Assembly (NCBI GenBank): GCA_036268295.1
Contig: DATAUK010000033.1
Coordinates: forward strand, 65,027 to 129,026
Direction: 5' to 3'
DNA length: 64,000 nt
Source of the DNA: DATAUK01 sp036268295
GTDB lineage: Bacteria; Actinomycetota; Actinomycetes; JAFAQI01
Shown here: piece by piece, positions 16,858 to 25,695 of the stretch
Numbering within the stretch: the first letter of the stretch is position 1
Layout of the letters: each line of letters begins with the position of its first letter
The notes under the pieces: generated by a model
Database searches by the model: none
What the model was told of the DNA's origin: nothing
The model's input: only the letters and a program-made list of their open reading frames with translations
Made by a program: the position numbers and the translations under genes

Positions 16858-17807
16858 ACCGCCACCTGCTCTCCGCCGGGGACCTCTCGCGCGAGGATGC
16901 GCTGCTCGTCCTCGACACCGCTGCCGAGATGGAGGCCGCACTCGCCGGTCGCAGCATCAAGAAGCTGCCGACACTTCGCGGCCGCACCGTGGTGAACCTG
17001 TTCTTCGAGGACTCGACGCGAACCCGTACCTCGTTCGAGGTGGCGGCCAAGCGATTGTCGGCCGACGTCATCAACTTCGCGGCCAAGGGATCGAGTGTCA
17101 GCAAGGGGGAGTCGCTCAAGGACACCGCGCTGACCCTCGAGGCGATGGGCTCGGACGCCGTCGTCGTACGCCACTGGTCGAGCGGCGCACCCCACCAGCT
17201 CTCCCACTGGATCCGGGGCAGCGTGGTCAACGCCGGTGATGGCACCCACGAGCATCCGACCCAAGCGCTGCTCGACGCCTACACGATCCGGCGACGCATC
17301 GGCCGGCTCGAAGGCCTCAACGTTGCTGTCGTCGGTGACGTGCTGCACTCCCGCGTCGCGCGCAGCAACGTCCTGCTGCTCTCGACCCTCGGTGCCGAGG
17401 TGACCGTGGTGGCGCCGCCGACCCTGATCCCGGTCGGCGTGCACGCGTGGCCCTGTGCGGTTTCCTACGACCTCGACGCGGTGCTGCCCAAGACCGACGC
17501 CGTGATGATGCTGCGGGTCCAGCACGAGCGGATGCAGGGCGGATTCTTCCCGACCACGCGCGAGTATTCCCGCCGCTACGGCCTCGACTCGAGACGGATG
17601 GCGTCGTTGCCCGACGACGCGATCGTGATGCATCCGGGTCCCATGAACCGTGGCGTAGAGATCGCTGCTGAGGTCGCCGACAGCGTGCGGTCGACGATTG
17701 TCGAGCAGGTCGCGAACGGTGTCTCGGTGCGGATGGCGGTGCTCTATCTGCTCCTCGGGGGCCAGACCGATATCGATCCCGGACCGAACGAGGCGGTGGC
17801 ATCGTGA
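16854..17807 (+). CDS. pyrB: aspartate carbamoyltransferase catalytic subunit
   Basis: A 317-residue transcarbamoylase that makes N-carbamoyl-aspartate, the committed step of UMP synthesis. The carbamoyl-phosphate loop is FFEDSTRTRTSFE; HEHPTQALLDAY and HPGPMNRG are also diagnostic. No pyrI regulatory subunit follows, so it should be of the PyrR-controlled, unregulated class, possibly complexed with PyrC. ATGA overlap with pyrR and GTGA overlap with pyrC. Confidence 0.97.
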   Translation: MNRHLLSAGDLSREDALLVLDTAAEMEAALAGRSIKKLPTLRGRTVVNLFFEDSTRTRTSFEVAAKRLSADVINFAAKGSSVSKGESLKDTALTLEAMGSDAVVVRHWSSGAPHQLSHWIRGSVVNAGDGTHEHPTQALLDAYTIRRRIGRLEGLNVAVVGDVLHSRVARSNVLLLSTLGAEVTVVAPPTLIPVGVHAWPCAVSYDLDAVLPKTDAVMMLRVQHERMQGGFFPTTREYSRRYGLDSRRMASLPDDAIVMHPGPMNRGVEIAAEVADSVRSTIVEQVANGVSVRMAVLYLLLGGQTDIDPGPNEAVAS

Positions 17808-19078
17808 GCAGCTGGGTGATCGAGGGGGTACGCCCGCTCGGTGGCGAGCCGACCACGCTGTTCATCGACGCCGGCGAGCTGGTCGAGGACCGGCCGGTCG
17901 GCGCCCAGGTGATCGACGCGGACGGCCTGATCGCGCTGCCCGGCCTGGTCGACCTCCACACCCATCTGCGCGAGCCGGGCCGCGAGGACGCCGAGACCGT
18001 CGAGACCGGAACCCGCGCCGCGGCGCTCGGTGGCTTCACCGCGGTCCATGCGATGGCTAACACCGACCCGGTCGCGGATGTCGCCGGCGTCGTCGAGCAG
18101 GTCTGGCGGCTCGGCGATCAGGCCGGGCACTGCGACGTCCGGCCGGTCGGGGCGGTCACGGTCGGGCTTGGCGGCGAGCGGCTCGCCGAGCTCGGCGCGA
18201 TGGCCGACTCGGCGGCCCGGGTGCTGGTGTTCTCCGACGACGGCAAGTGTGTCCACGACCCGTTGCTGATGCGCCGCGCGCTGGAGTACGTCAAGGCCTT
18301 CGACGGTGTCATTGCCCAGCACGCCCAGGATCCGCGGCTGACCGAGGGCGCGCAGATGAACGAAGGCGAGTGGTCGGGCGTCCTTGGCCTGCAGGGCTGG
18401 CCGGCGGTCGCCGAGGAGGCGATCATCGCCCGTGACTGCCTGCTGGCGGCCCACGTCGGCTCCCGGGTGCATTTCTGTCATGTGTCCACCGCCGGATCGG
18501 TAGAGCTGGTTCGCTGGGCGAAGAGCAAAGGCTGGGACGTCACGGCCGAGGTGACCCCGCACCACCTGTTCCTGACCGATGACCTGGTGGCGTCCTACGA
18601 CCCGGTGTTCAAGGTGAATCCGCCGTTGCGGACCGAAGCCGACGTCACGGCGCTGCGGGCCGGGCTGGCCGACGGGACGATCGACGCGGTCGCCACAGAC
18701 CACGCGCCGCACCCGTTGGAAGACAAGGAATCCGAGTGGGCGGCCGCCGCGTTCGGCATGACCGGGCTCGAGACCGCGCTCTCCGTTGTGGCGGCCTCGA
18801 TGGTCGAGACCGGGCTGCTGGACTGGGCCGGCGTTGCCGACCGGATGAGTGTGCGGCCCTCCCGGATCGGCCGGCTGGCTCGTCACGGCCAGCCGCTCGA
18901 GGTCGGCGCGGCCGCCAACCTGGTCCTGCTCGATCCGTCGGCACGGTGGACGGTCGACCCGGGCGCGACTGCGAGCCGCAGCCGCAACACCCCGTTTGCC
19001 GGCCGCGAGCTGCCGGCGCGCGTTGTCGCGACGTTCTTACGCGGCAGGCCGACCGTGCTCGACGGCAAGCCGGCATGA
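17804..19078 (+). CDS. pyrC: dihydroorotase
   Basis: A 424-residue type I (class I) amidohydrolase that closes carbamoyl-aspartate to dihydroorotate. The zinc ligands lie in DLHTHLREPGRED, QHAQDPRL and CHVSTAGS; the catalytic Asp is in ATDHAPHPLEDK. GTG start overlapping the pyrB stop. The size fits the long actinobacterial form. Confidence 0.96.
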   Translation: MSSWVIEGVRPLGGEPTTLFIDAGELVEDRPVGAQVIDADGLIALPGLVDLHTHLREPGREDAETVETGTRAAALGGFTAVHAMANTDPVADVAGVVEQVWRLGDQAGHCDVRPVGAVTVGLGGERLAELGAMADSAARVLVFSDDGKCVHDPLLMRRALEYVKAFDGVIAQHAQDPRLTEGAQMNEGEWSGVLGLQGWPAVAEEAIIARDCLLAAHVGSRVHFCHVSTAGSVELVRWAKSKGWDVTAEVTPHHLFLTDDLVASYDPVFKVNPPLRTEADVTALRAGLADGTIDAVATDHAPHPLEDKESEWAAAAFGMTGLETALSVVAASMVETGLLDWAGVADRMSVRPSRIGRLARHGQPLEVGAAANLVLLDPSARWTVDPGATASRSRNTPFAGRELPARVVATFLRGRPTVLDGKPA

Positions 19079-19091
19079 AAGCGATCGGCAG

Positions 19092-19247
19092 ATGACGCTG
19101 GTGGCCACGAAGACGGTTCTGGTCGACCCGCACCCGTTCTGGGGTGGCTGGGTCGTCGCGATCATCGCGTCGGTGATCTTCCTCGGCTTCGCGGCCTGGA
19201 TCGTGATCCAGCGGCTGCGCAACGGCAGGGACAGCGAGGATGACTGA
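19092..19247 (+). CDS. small single-pass membrane protein between pyrC and carA
   Basis: A 51-residue protein with one hydrophobic helix (GGWVVAIIASVIFLGFAAWIVI) and a basic/acidic tail. The ATG at 19092 lies 13 bp after pyrC, and the stop overlaps carA by 8 bp. Actinobacterial pyr operons often carry a membrane protein with a PH-like domain at this spot. Here only the helix-sized part is present, so it may be a reduced version. No function can be assigned. Confidence 0.6.
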   Translation: MTLVATKTVLVDPHPFWGGWVVAIIASVIFLGFAAWIVIQRLRNGRDSEDD

Positions 19248-20343
19248 GTCGGCGATCCTGGTCCTCGAGGACGGTCGGACCTTCCGCGGCCAGGCCTATG
19301 GCAGCCGGGGGGAGACGTTCGGCGAGGCGGTTTTCACCACCGGCATGACCGGCTATCAGGAGACGCTCACCGACCCGTCGTTTCATCGCCAGGTCGTGGT
19401 GCAAACCGCGCCGCACATCGGCAACACCGGGATCAATGACGAGGACGACGAGTCGCGGCGGGTCTGGGTCGCCGGCTATGTCGTCCGCGATCCGGCGCGG
19501 GTGCCGAGCAGCTGGCGGGCGAAACGAAGCCTCGACGACGAGCTCAGCGCGAACCAGATCGTCGGTATCTCCGGCATCGACACCCGAGCGCTCACCCGCC
19601 ATCTGCGCGATCGCGGCGCGATGCGGGTCGGCGTGAGCAGCACCGAGACCGACGTCGAAGCACTACTTCAACGGGTGCTGGCGAGCCCGGGGATGGAAGG
19701 TACTGATCTTGCCGGCGAGGTGACCACCGCCGAACCGTACGTCGTCAAAGCGTTGGGGGACAAGCGATTCACGGTCGCGGCGATGGATCTCGGGATCAAG
19801 GCGTCAACCCCCCGATACCTCGCGGCGCGAGGCTGCGAGGTGCATGTCCTGCCGTCGACGGCGTCGGCCGCCGACCTGCTCGCCGTCAACCCCGACGGCA
19901 TCTTCTTCTCCAACGGCCCGGGTGACCCGGCGACCGCCGACGGGCCGGTGGCGGCGCTGGCCGGTGTCCTCGGGGTGAAACCGGTGTTCGGGATCTGCTT
20001 CGGCAACCAGGTGCTCGGCCGGGCGCTCGGCTTCGGCACGTACAAGCTGAAGTTCGGCCACCGCGGGGTCAACCAGCCGGTGCAGGATCTCGCGACCGGG
20101 CGGGTCGCGATCACGAGCCACAACCACGGCTTCGCGGTGGACGCTCCGTTCGACGGCCCGGTGACGACGCCGCACGGCCGGGTCGAAGTCAGTCACGTCG
20201 ACCTCAACGACCGGGTGGTCGAGGGGCTGCGGTGTCTTGATGTGCCGGCGTTTTCGGTGCAGTACCACCCGGAGGCGGCGCCCGGCCCGCACGATGCGGT
20301 CGAGCTGTTCGACCGCTTCACCGAGCTGATGGCGGCCGGCTGA
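19240..20343 (+). CDS. carA: carbamoyl-phosphate synthase, small (glutaminase) subunit
   Basis: A 367-residue subunit that releases ammonia from glutamine for CarB. The N-terminal CPSase domain (LEDGRTFRGQAYGSRGETFGEAVF) precedes a class I glutamine amidotransferase with nucleophile Cys in GICFGNQVLGRALG and the His/Glu pair in VQYHPEAAPGP. ATG start inside the end of the small membrane gene. It is fused end to end with carB: the carA TGA shares its A with the carB ATG. Confidence 0.97.
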   Translation: MTESAILVLEDGRTFRGQAYGSRGETFGEAVFTTGMTGYQETLTDPSFHRQVVVQTAPHIGNTGINDEDDESRRVWVAGYVVRDPARVPSSWRAKRSLDDELSANQIVGISGIDTRALTRHLRDRGAMRVGVSSTETDVEALLQRVLASPGMEGTDLAGEVTTAEPYVVKALGDKRFTVAAMDLGIKASTPRYLAARGCEVHVLPSTASAADLLAVNPDGIFFSNGPGDPATADGPVAALAGVLGVKPVFGICFGNQVLGRALGFGTYKLKFGHRGVNQPVQDLATGRVAITSHNHGFAVDAPFDGPVTTPHGRVEVSHVDLNDRVVEGLRCLDVPAFSVQYHPEAAPGPHDAVELFDRFTELMAAG

Positions 20344-23300
20344 TGCCGCGGCGTACCGACATCCGCAGCGTGCTGGTCATCGGCTCCGGGCCGATCGTCA
20401 TCGGCCAGGCGTGCGAGTTCGACTACTCCGGGACGCAGGCCTGCCGGGTGCTGCGCGAGGAGGGCATGCGGGTCGCTTTGATCAACTCCAACCCGGCAAC
20501 GATCATGACCGATCCGGAGTTCTCCGACGCGACCTACATCGAGCCGATCACGCCGGAGTACGTCGAGAAGGTCATCGCGCAGGAACGCCCGGATGCGTTG
20601 CTCGCGACGCTCGGCGGCCAGACCGCGCTGAACGTCACCGTCGCCCTGCACGAGCGCGGCGTTCTGGAGCGCTATGGCGTCGAGTTGATTGGGGCCTCGA
20701 TCGCCGCGATTCATGCCGGAGAGGATAGGCAAGCCTTCAAGGCGGTGTGCGACGCGATCGGTGCCGACTATGCGCGGAGCACCTTGGTGCGAACCGTCGC
20801 CGAGGGGGTCGACGCCGCCGGCGAGCTCGGCTATCCGCTGGTGCTGCGGCCGTCGTTCACCCTCGGTGGTGCCGGCTCGGGGTTCGCCCACGACGAGACC
20901 GAGCTGCGGGCCATGGTGGCGGCCGGCCTCTCCGCCAGCCCGGTGCACGAGGTGCTGGTCGAGGAGAGCGTGCTCGGCTGGAAGGAGTACGAGCTCGAGG
21001 TCATGCGTGACCGCGAGGACAACTGCGTCGTGGTGTGCTCGATCGAGAACTTCGACCCGATGGGGGTTCACACCGGCGACAGCATCACCGTCGCTCCGGC
21101 GATGACCCTCACCGACCGCGAATACCAGCAGATGCGTGACATGGCGTTCGCCGTGATCCGCGAGGTCGGCGTCGAGACCGGCGGGTCGAACATTCAGTTC
21201 GCAGTCGACCCGGCGTCCGGCCGCCAGGTCGTCATCGAGATGAACCCGCGGGTCTCGCGGTCGAGCGCGTTGGCGAGCAAGGCCACCGGCTTCCCGATCG
21301 CGAAGATCGCGGCCAAGCTGGCGCTCGGCTACACCCTTGCGGAGATCCCGAACGACATCACCGCGGAGACGCCGGCCAGCTTCGAGCCGAGCCTGGACTA
21401 CGTCGTGGTCAAGATCCCGCGGTTCGCGTTCGAGAAGTTCCCCGGCGCCGACACCACACTGACCACGCACATGAAGAGCGTCGGAGAGGTGATGGCACTC
21501 GGCCGATGCTTCACCGAGGCGCTGCAGAAGGCAGTGCGGTCGCTGGAAGCCAAGGGCGCCGAGCTCGACTTCGCCTCGCCGATCGGCGACAAGGCCGAGT
21601 GGCTCGCCGCCGCGGCCCGACCCCATGACCGTCGGCTGCAAGCGGTCGTGCAGGCGATGCGAGCCGGAGCCTCGCCGACCGAGCTGCATGACGCCACCGG
21701 AATCGACCCTTGGTTCCTTGACCAGCTGGTTCTGCTGAGCGAGGTGGCTGCCGAGGTCCGTGACGCGCCGCAGCTTGACCCGACCAGGCTTCGCTGGGCC
21801 AAGCGTCATGGCTTCTCCGACGTGCAGATCGCAGGGCTGCGTGACGGTGTCGGCGAGGATGACATCCGCCGGCTGCGCCACGCGTTGGGGGTCCGTCCGG
21901 TGTTCAAGACCGTCGACACCTGCGCCGCGGAGTTCGCGGCGCGCACGCCGTACCACTACTCCTCCTACGACGAGGAGGACGAGGTCGAGGCGAGCGAGCG
22001 GCCCAAGGTGCTGATCCTCGGCAGCGGTCCGAACCGGATCGGACAGGGTGTGGAGTTCGACTACTCCTGCGTGCATGCCTGCTACGCGTTGCACGACGCC
22101 GGCTACGACACCGTGATGATCAACTGCAACCCGGAGACGGTGTCGACCGACTACGACACCTCTGACCGGCTCTACTTCGAGCCGCTGACCTGCGAGGACG
22201 TGCTCGAGGTCGTCGCGGCTGAGCAGCGAAGCGGCGAGGTGGTGGGCGTTGTCGTGCAGCTCGGCGGCCAGACGCCGCTCGGTCTGGCGCAGCGGCTCAA
22301 GGATGAGGGCGTGCCGATCGTCGGCACCGCGCCCGAGGCGATCCACCTCGCTGAGGAACGCGGCGCGTTCGGCCGGGTCCTCGCAGCAGCCGGCTTGCTG
22401 GCACCGAAGCACGGGCTGGCCCGGTCGTATGACGAGGCGGCCGCGATCGCCGCCGAAATCGGATATCCGGTGCTGGTCCGGCCCTCCTACGTTCTCGGCG
22501 GTCGCGGGATGGAAATCGTCTACGACGACGATCATCTGCGCGGCTACATCGACCGGGCCACCGAGGTCAGCCCCGAGCATCCGGTGCTGGTCGACCGGTT
22601 CCTCGACGACGCCTGCGAGATCGACGTCGATGCGTTGTACGACGGCAGCGAGCTGTTCCTCGGCGGGGTCATGGAGCACATCGAGGAGGCCGGGATCCAT
22701 TCCGGTGACTCGGCCTGCGTGCTGCCGCCGATCACCCTCGGGCGCGCTGACGTGGCGCGGATCCGGCAGGCGACCGAGGCGATCGCCGCCGGCGTCGGCG
22801 TACGCGGCCTTCTCAACGTGCAGTTCGCACTGGCCGGCGACGTGCTCTACGTGCTCGAGGCGAATCCGCGGGCGAGCCGCACGGTTCCCTTTGTTGCCAA
22901 GGCAACCGCTGTGCCGCTCGCCAAGGCAGCTGCACTCGTGATGCTCGGCGCCAGCATCGCCGAGCTTCGCCGCGAGGGCCTGCTACCGGCGGGTGACGGC
23001 GCCGACCTGCCGTTCGATGCGGCGATCTGCGTGAAGGAAGCGGTCCTGCCGTGGAACCGGTTCACCGGGGTCGACACCGTGCTCGGCCCGGAGATGAAGT
23101 CGACCGGTGAGGTGATGGGGGTCGACGCCGGTTTCGGCACCGCGTTCGCCAAGTCACAGGAGGCGGCGTACGGCGCGCTGCCGACCAAGGGCCGGGTGTT
23201 CGTGTCCGTTGCGAACCGTGACAAGCGACACCTGATCTTCCCGGCGAAACGGTTGGCAGATCTGGGATTCGAGGTCCTCGCCACGGTCGGCACCGCAGAG

Positions 23301-23672
23301 GTTCTCCGGCGCAACGGAGTGCCGTCGAGTGTGGTGCGCAAGGTGTCTGACGGCCGCGGGCCGGACGGCGAGCCGACGATCGTCGACCGGATCACCGCCG
23401 GCGAGGTCGACCTGATCGTGAACACCCCGTTCGGCAACTCCGGGCAGCGACTCGACGGCTACGAGATCCGCACCGCCGCGGTGATCCGGGGGATTCCGTG
23501 CCTCACCACGGTGCAGGCACTCGGCGCCGCGGTCCAGGGCATCGAGGCGCTCCGAGCCGGCGACATCGGGGTAGCTCCGCTGCAGCGACATCACACCGGG
23601 ATCGTTTCCGCGCGGGACGGCGGCCCGGTCGTGGTGTTGGATGCCAGTGGAGAAGCGGAGGGCAACGACTGA
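20343..23672 (+). CDS. carB: carbamoyl-phosphate synthase, large subunit
   Basis: A 1109-residue protein supplying carbamoyl phosphate to both the pyrimidine genes here and the arginine genes at 51-60 kb. Two homologous ATP-grasp halves are visible: VLVIGSGPIVIGQACEFDYS at the N-terminus and VLILGSGPNRIGQGVEFDYS near residue 555. Each is followed by GGQTALN / GGQTPLG loops and metal-binding ENPR/EMNPR-type motifs. The C-terminal MGS-like domain (from about residue 950) is the allosteric region. Complete, typical length. Confidence 0.97.
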   Translation: MPRRTDIRSVLVIGSGPIVIGQACEFDYSGTQACRVLREEGMRVALINSNPATIMTDPEFSDATYIEPITPEYVEKVIAQERPDALLATLGGQTALNVTVALHERGVLERYGVELIGASIAAIHAGEDRQAFKAVCDAIGADYARSTLVRTVAEGVDAAGELGYPLVLRPSFTLGGAGSGFAHDETELRAMVAAGLSASPVHEVLVEESVLGWKEYELEVMRDREDNCVVVCSIENFDPMGVHTGDSITVAPAMTLTDREYQQMRDMAFAVIREVGVETGGSNIQFAVDPASGRQVVIEMNPRVSRSSALASKATGFPIAKIAAKLALGYTLAEIPNDITAETPASFEPSLDYVVVKIPRFAFEKFPGADTTLTTHMKSVGEVMALGRCFTEALQKAVRSLEAKGAELDFASPIGDKAEWLAAAARPHDRRLQAVVQAMRAGASPTELHDATGIDPWFLDQLVLLSEVAAEVRDAPQLDPTRLRWAKRHGFSDVQIAGLRDGVGEDDIRRLRHALGVRPVFKTVDTCAAEFAARTPYHYSSYDEEDEVEASERPKVLILGSGPNRIGQGVEFDYSCVHACYALHDAGYDTVMINCNPETVSTDYDTSDRLYFEPLTCEDVLEVVAAEQRSGEVVGVVVQLGGQTPLGLAQRLKDEGVPIVGTAPEAIHLAEERGAFGRVLAAAGLLAPKHGLARSYDEAAAIAAEIGYPVLVRPSYVLGGRGMEIVYDDDHLRGYIDRATEVSPEHPVLVDRFLDDACEIDVDALYDGSELFLGGVMEHIEEAGIHSGDSACVLPPITLGRADVARIRQATEAIAAGVGVRGLLNVQFALAGDVLYVLEANPRASRTVPFVAKATAVPLAKAAALVMLGASIAELRREGLLPAGDGADLPFDAAICVKEAVLPWNRFTGVDTVLGPEMKSTGEVMGVDAGFGTAFAKSQEAAYGALPTKGRVFVSVANRDKRHLIFPAKRLADLGFEVLATVGTAEVLRRNGVPSSVVRKVSDGRGPDGEPTIVDRITAGEVDLIVNTPFGNSGQRLDGYEIRTAAVIRGIPCLTTVQALGAAVQGIEALRAGDIGVAPLQRHHTGIVSARDGGPVVVLDASGEAEGND

Positions 23673-24535
23673 TGCCAGTGCAGGTCAAGGGCGAGGTGCT
23701 CAGCGTCAAGCCGATCGGGGACTACTACTCGATGACGGTGGTCGCGTCGGGCATCGCGGAGCACGCCAAGCCGGGGCAGTTCGTCGCGGTCGCGGTCGGT
23801 GGCGACTCCGGCGGCATGCTGCTGCGCCGCGCGTTCTCGATCTATTCGGTCCGCGAGACGGGGGTGTACGGCGGCACCGTGGAGTTCATCTTCTCGGTCA
23901 CCGGTCCCGGCACCGCCTGGATGGCGCGACAGCGTGCCTACGACCCGATCGACATCGTTGGCCCGCTCGGGCGGCCGTTCTCGCTGCCGCGTGAGCCGGC
24001 CAACTGCGTCCTGGTCGGCGGTGGCTATGGTTCGGCGCCACTGTTTCTGCTCGGCGACGCGCTTCGGCTCCGTGGTTGCCGCATCGACGCGGTTCTTGGC
24101 GCCTCGACCGGCGACCGGATGTTCGGCGCGCTCGACGCGAAACGGATGGCGGCGACGGTCGCCTTCACGACCGATGACGGCTCCTACGGTGAGAAGGGCC
24201 GGGTCTCCGACGCGCTGCCCGAGGTCATCGACCGGGTCCACGCCGACGTCGTCTACGCCTGCGGCCCGATGGGGATGCTGGCGGCGGTGCAGCGGGTGGC
24301 GAGCGCGGCGTACGGCGGTGCCGGCATCCCGACCCAGCTCGCGGTCGAGGAGTCGATGGCGTGCGGCATCGGGGTCTGCATGACCTGCGTGCTGCCGGTC
24401 ATCGGCTCCGATGACCAGACCCGGATGGTGCGTTCCTGCGTAGACGGCCCGGTCTTCGCCGGCGACCGGATTCGCTGGGACGCGCTCGGCACCGTGCCGG
24501 ACGACGCGATCGGCGCCGCCGAGGTTGGTAAATGA
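23672..24535 (+). CDS. pyrK: dihydroorotate dehydrogenase electron-transfer subunit
   Basis: A 287-residue FAD/[2Fe-2S] protein that passes electrons from PyrD to NAD+. Ferredoxin-reductase-type FAD-binding (RRAFSIYSV, GPLGRPFSLP) and NAD-binding (VLVGGGYGSAPLFLL, YACGPMGML) segments are present. The iron-sulphur ligands are in ESMACGIGVCMTCVLPV and VRSCVDGPVF. The ATG shares a base with the carB stop. Pairing with a class 1B PyrD is consistent. The TGA overlaps the ATG of a 29-codon ORF. Confidence 0.94.
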   Translation: MPVQVKGEVLSVKPIGDYYSMTVVASGIAEHAKPGQFVAVAVGGDSGGMLLRRAFSIYSVRETGVYGGTVEFIFSVTGPGTAWMARQRAYDPIDIVGPLGRPFSLPREPANCVLVGGGYGSAPLFLLGDALRLRGCRIDAVLGASTGDRMFGALDAKRMAATVAFTTDDGSYGEKGRVSDALPEVIDRVHADVVYACGPMGMLAAVQRVASAAYGGAGIPTQLAVEESMACGIGVCMTCVLPVIGSDDQTRMVRSCVDGPVFAGDRIRWDALGTVPDDAIGAAEVGK

Positions 24536-24621
24536 GCGAGTATCGAAGCGCAGCGGAGGTGGCTCGCTCCAATGACATCGGCGTCTCCGCGTTGGTGCGG
24601 CCGGTAAGGGCGGGCCAATGA
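24532..24621 (+). CDS. 29-residue ORF between pyrK and pyrD (leader unit, copy A)
   Basis: ATG at 24532 overlaps the pyrK TGA, and its TGA (24619-24621) overlaps the pyrD ATG (24618). It begins MSEYRSAAEVARSND. ATGAGC occurs at both ends, 86 bp apart, so removing one 86-bp unit would leave pyrK and pyrD joined by a normal ATGA overlap. GAGCGAG (24534-24540) and CTCGCTC (24563-24569) form an inverted repeat. By hand it matches copy C (bldD) at about 52 of the first 60 bases. Differences between copies are more often amino-acid-changing than silent, so peptide function is not proven. Confidence 0.55.
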   Translation: MSEYRSAAEVARSNDIGVSALVRPVRAGQ

Positions 24622-25682
24622 GCATCACACTTCGGCATGACTTGAGCTCGCCGCGCGAGGTCGCCGTCGACATGACGACGACGCTCGACACCGTGATCGT
24701 GCCGGACCCGGTGTTCACCGCATCAGGATGTGCCGCCGCCGGCCAGGAGCTGGCGGCCTACAACGACCTGCGGGTGATCGGCGGGGTCGTCACCAAGTCG
24801 ATCCAGCTGCTGCCGCGGGCCGGTCGGGCCACGCCCCGGATGGCCGAGACGCCGAGCGGAATGCTCAACTCGATCGGACTGCAGGGCGCGGGGATCGATG
24901 TCTTCATGAAACGCGACCTCGGCTGGCTCGAGGAGAACGATGTCTGCGCGGTCGTCTCGATCGCCGGCTCGTCCATCGACGACTACGCGAAGCTCGCCAC
25001 CAAGCTGCGGGGTTCGCCGATCGCGATGATCGAGGTCAACATCTCGTGCCCGAACGTCGCCAACCGCGGTGAGGTCTTCGCCTGCGACCGCAGCGCTGCC
25101 GCCGCTGTCATCGCCGCGGTACGCCGATCCTCGCCGACCGGCGTGCCGATCTTCGCGAAGCTCTCGCCGGACGTCACCGACATCGTGTCGATCGCGAAGG
25201 GCTGCGTCGACGCCGGTGCCGCCGGCCTGTCGCTGATCAACACCACTCTCGGCATGGTCATCGACACCGACACCATGCGTCCTGCCCTTGCCGGGATCAC
25301 CGGCGGGCTGTCGGGTCCGGCGATCCGGCCGCTGGCGCTGCGCTGTGTGTGGCAGGTGCACGAGGCGCTTCCCGACGTACCGATCTTCGGGGTTGGCGGC
25401 ATCCGCACCGGCCTCGACGCCTTCCAGTTCATCCTGGCCGGCGCCAGCGCGGTGCAGGTCGGAACGGTGATCTTCAACGATCCCGGCGCGCCGACCCGGA
25501 TCTCACGCGAGCTGCGCGAGGTCCTCGCCGCGCACGGCATGGACCGGATCGAGCAGGCGATCGGGTTGGGCCACCGCGGCCCGGACCAGGAGATCCCGGA
25601 AGGCCCGGAGCCGGTCGGCGACGACCTGATGTCGGACTGCGACAGCGAGTTGATCCGGCGCGATGAGGACGAGGATGCATGA
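24618..25682 (+). CDS. pyrD: dihydroorotate dehydrogenase, class 1B catalytic subunit
   Basis: A 354-residue FMN-dependent TIM-barrel enzyme that oxidises dihydroorotate to orotate. VNISCPNVANRG holds the catalytic Cys of class 1, FAKLSPDVTDIV and GVGGIRTGLDAFQFILAGASAVQVGT bind FMN, and NTTLGMVID fits class 1B. It works with PyrK rather than with quinone. The assigned ATG is the coupled one at 24618; a later ATG at 24672 (MTTTLDT) is closer to the usual class 1B N-terminus. An acidic C-terminal tail is extra. Confidence 0.93.
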   Translation: MSITLRHDLSSPREVAVDMTTTLDTVIVPDPVFTASGCAAAGQELAAYNDLRVIGGVVTKSIQLLPRAGRATPRMAETPSGMLNSIGLQGAGIDVFMKRDLGWLEENDVCAVVSIAGSSIDDYAKLATKLRGSPIAMIEVNISCPNVANRGEVFACDRSAAAAVIAAVRRSSPTGVPIFAKLSPDVTDIVSIAKGCVDAGAAGLSLINTTLGMVIDTDTMRPALAGITGGLSGPAIRPLALRCVWQVHEALPDVPIFGVGGIRTGLDAFQFILAGASAVQVGTVIFNDPGAPTRISRELREVLAAHGMDRIEQAIGLGHRGPDQEIPEGPEPVGDDLMSDCDSELIRRDEDEDA

Positions 25683-25695
25683 AAGAGGTCAGAAC

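Noticed and set aside
20193..22700. 835-codon open frame on the minus strand opposite carA/carB
   Set aside because: carB is unmistakable on the plus strand. Long antisense frames are expected in GC-rich coding DNA, and this one has no recognisable domains.
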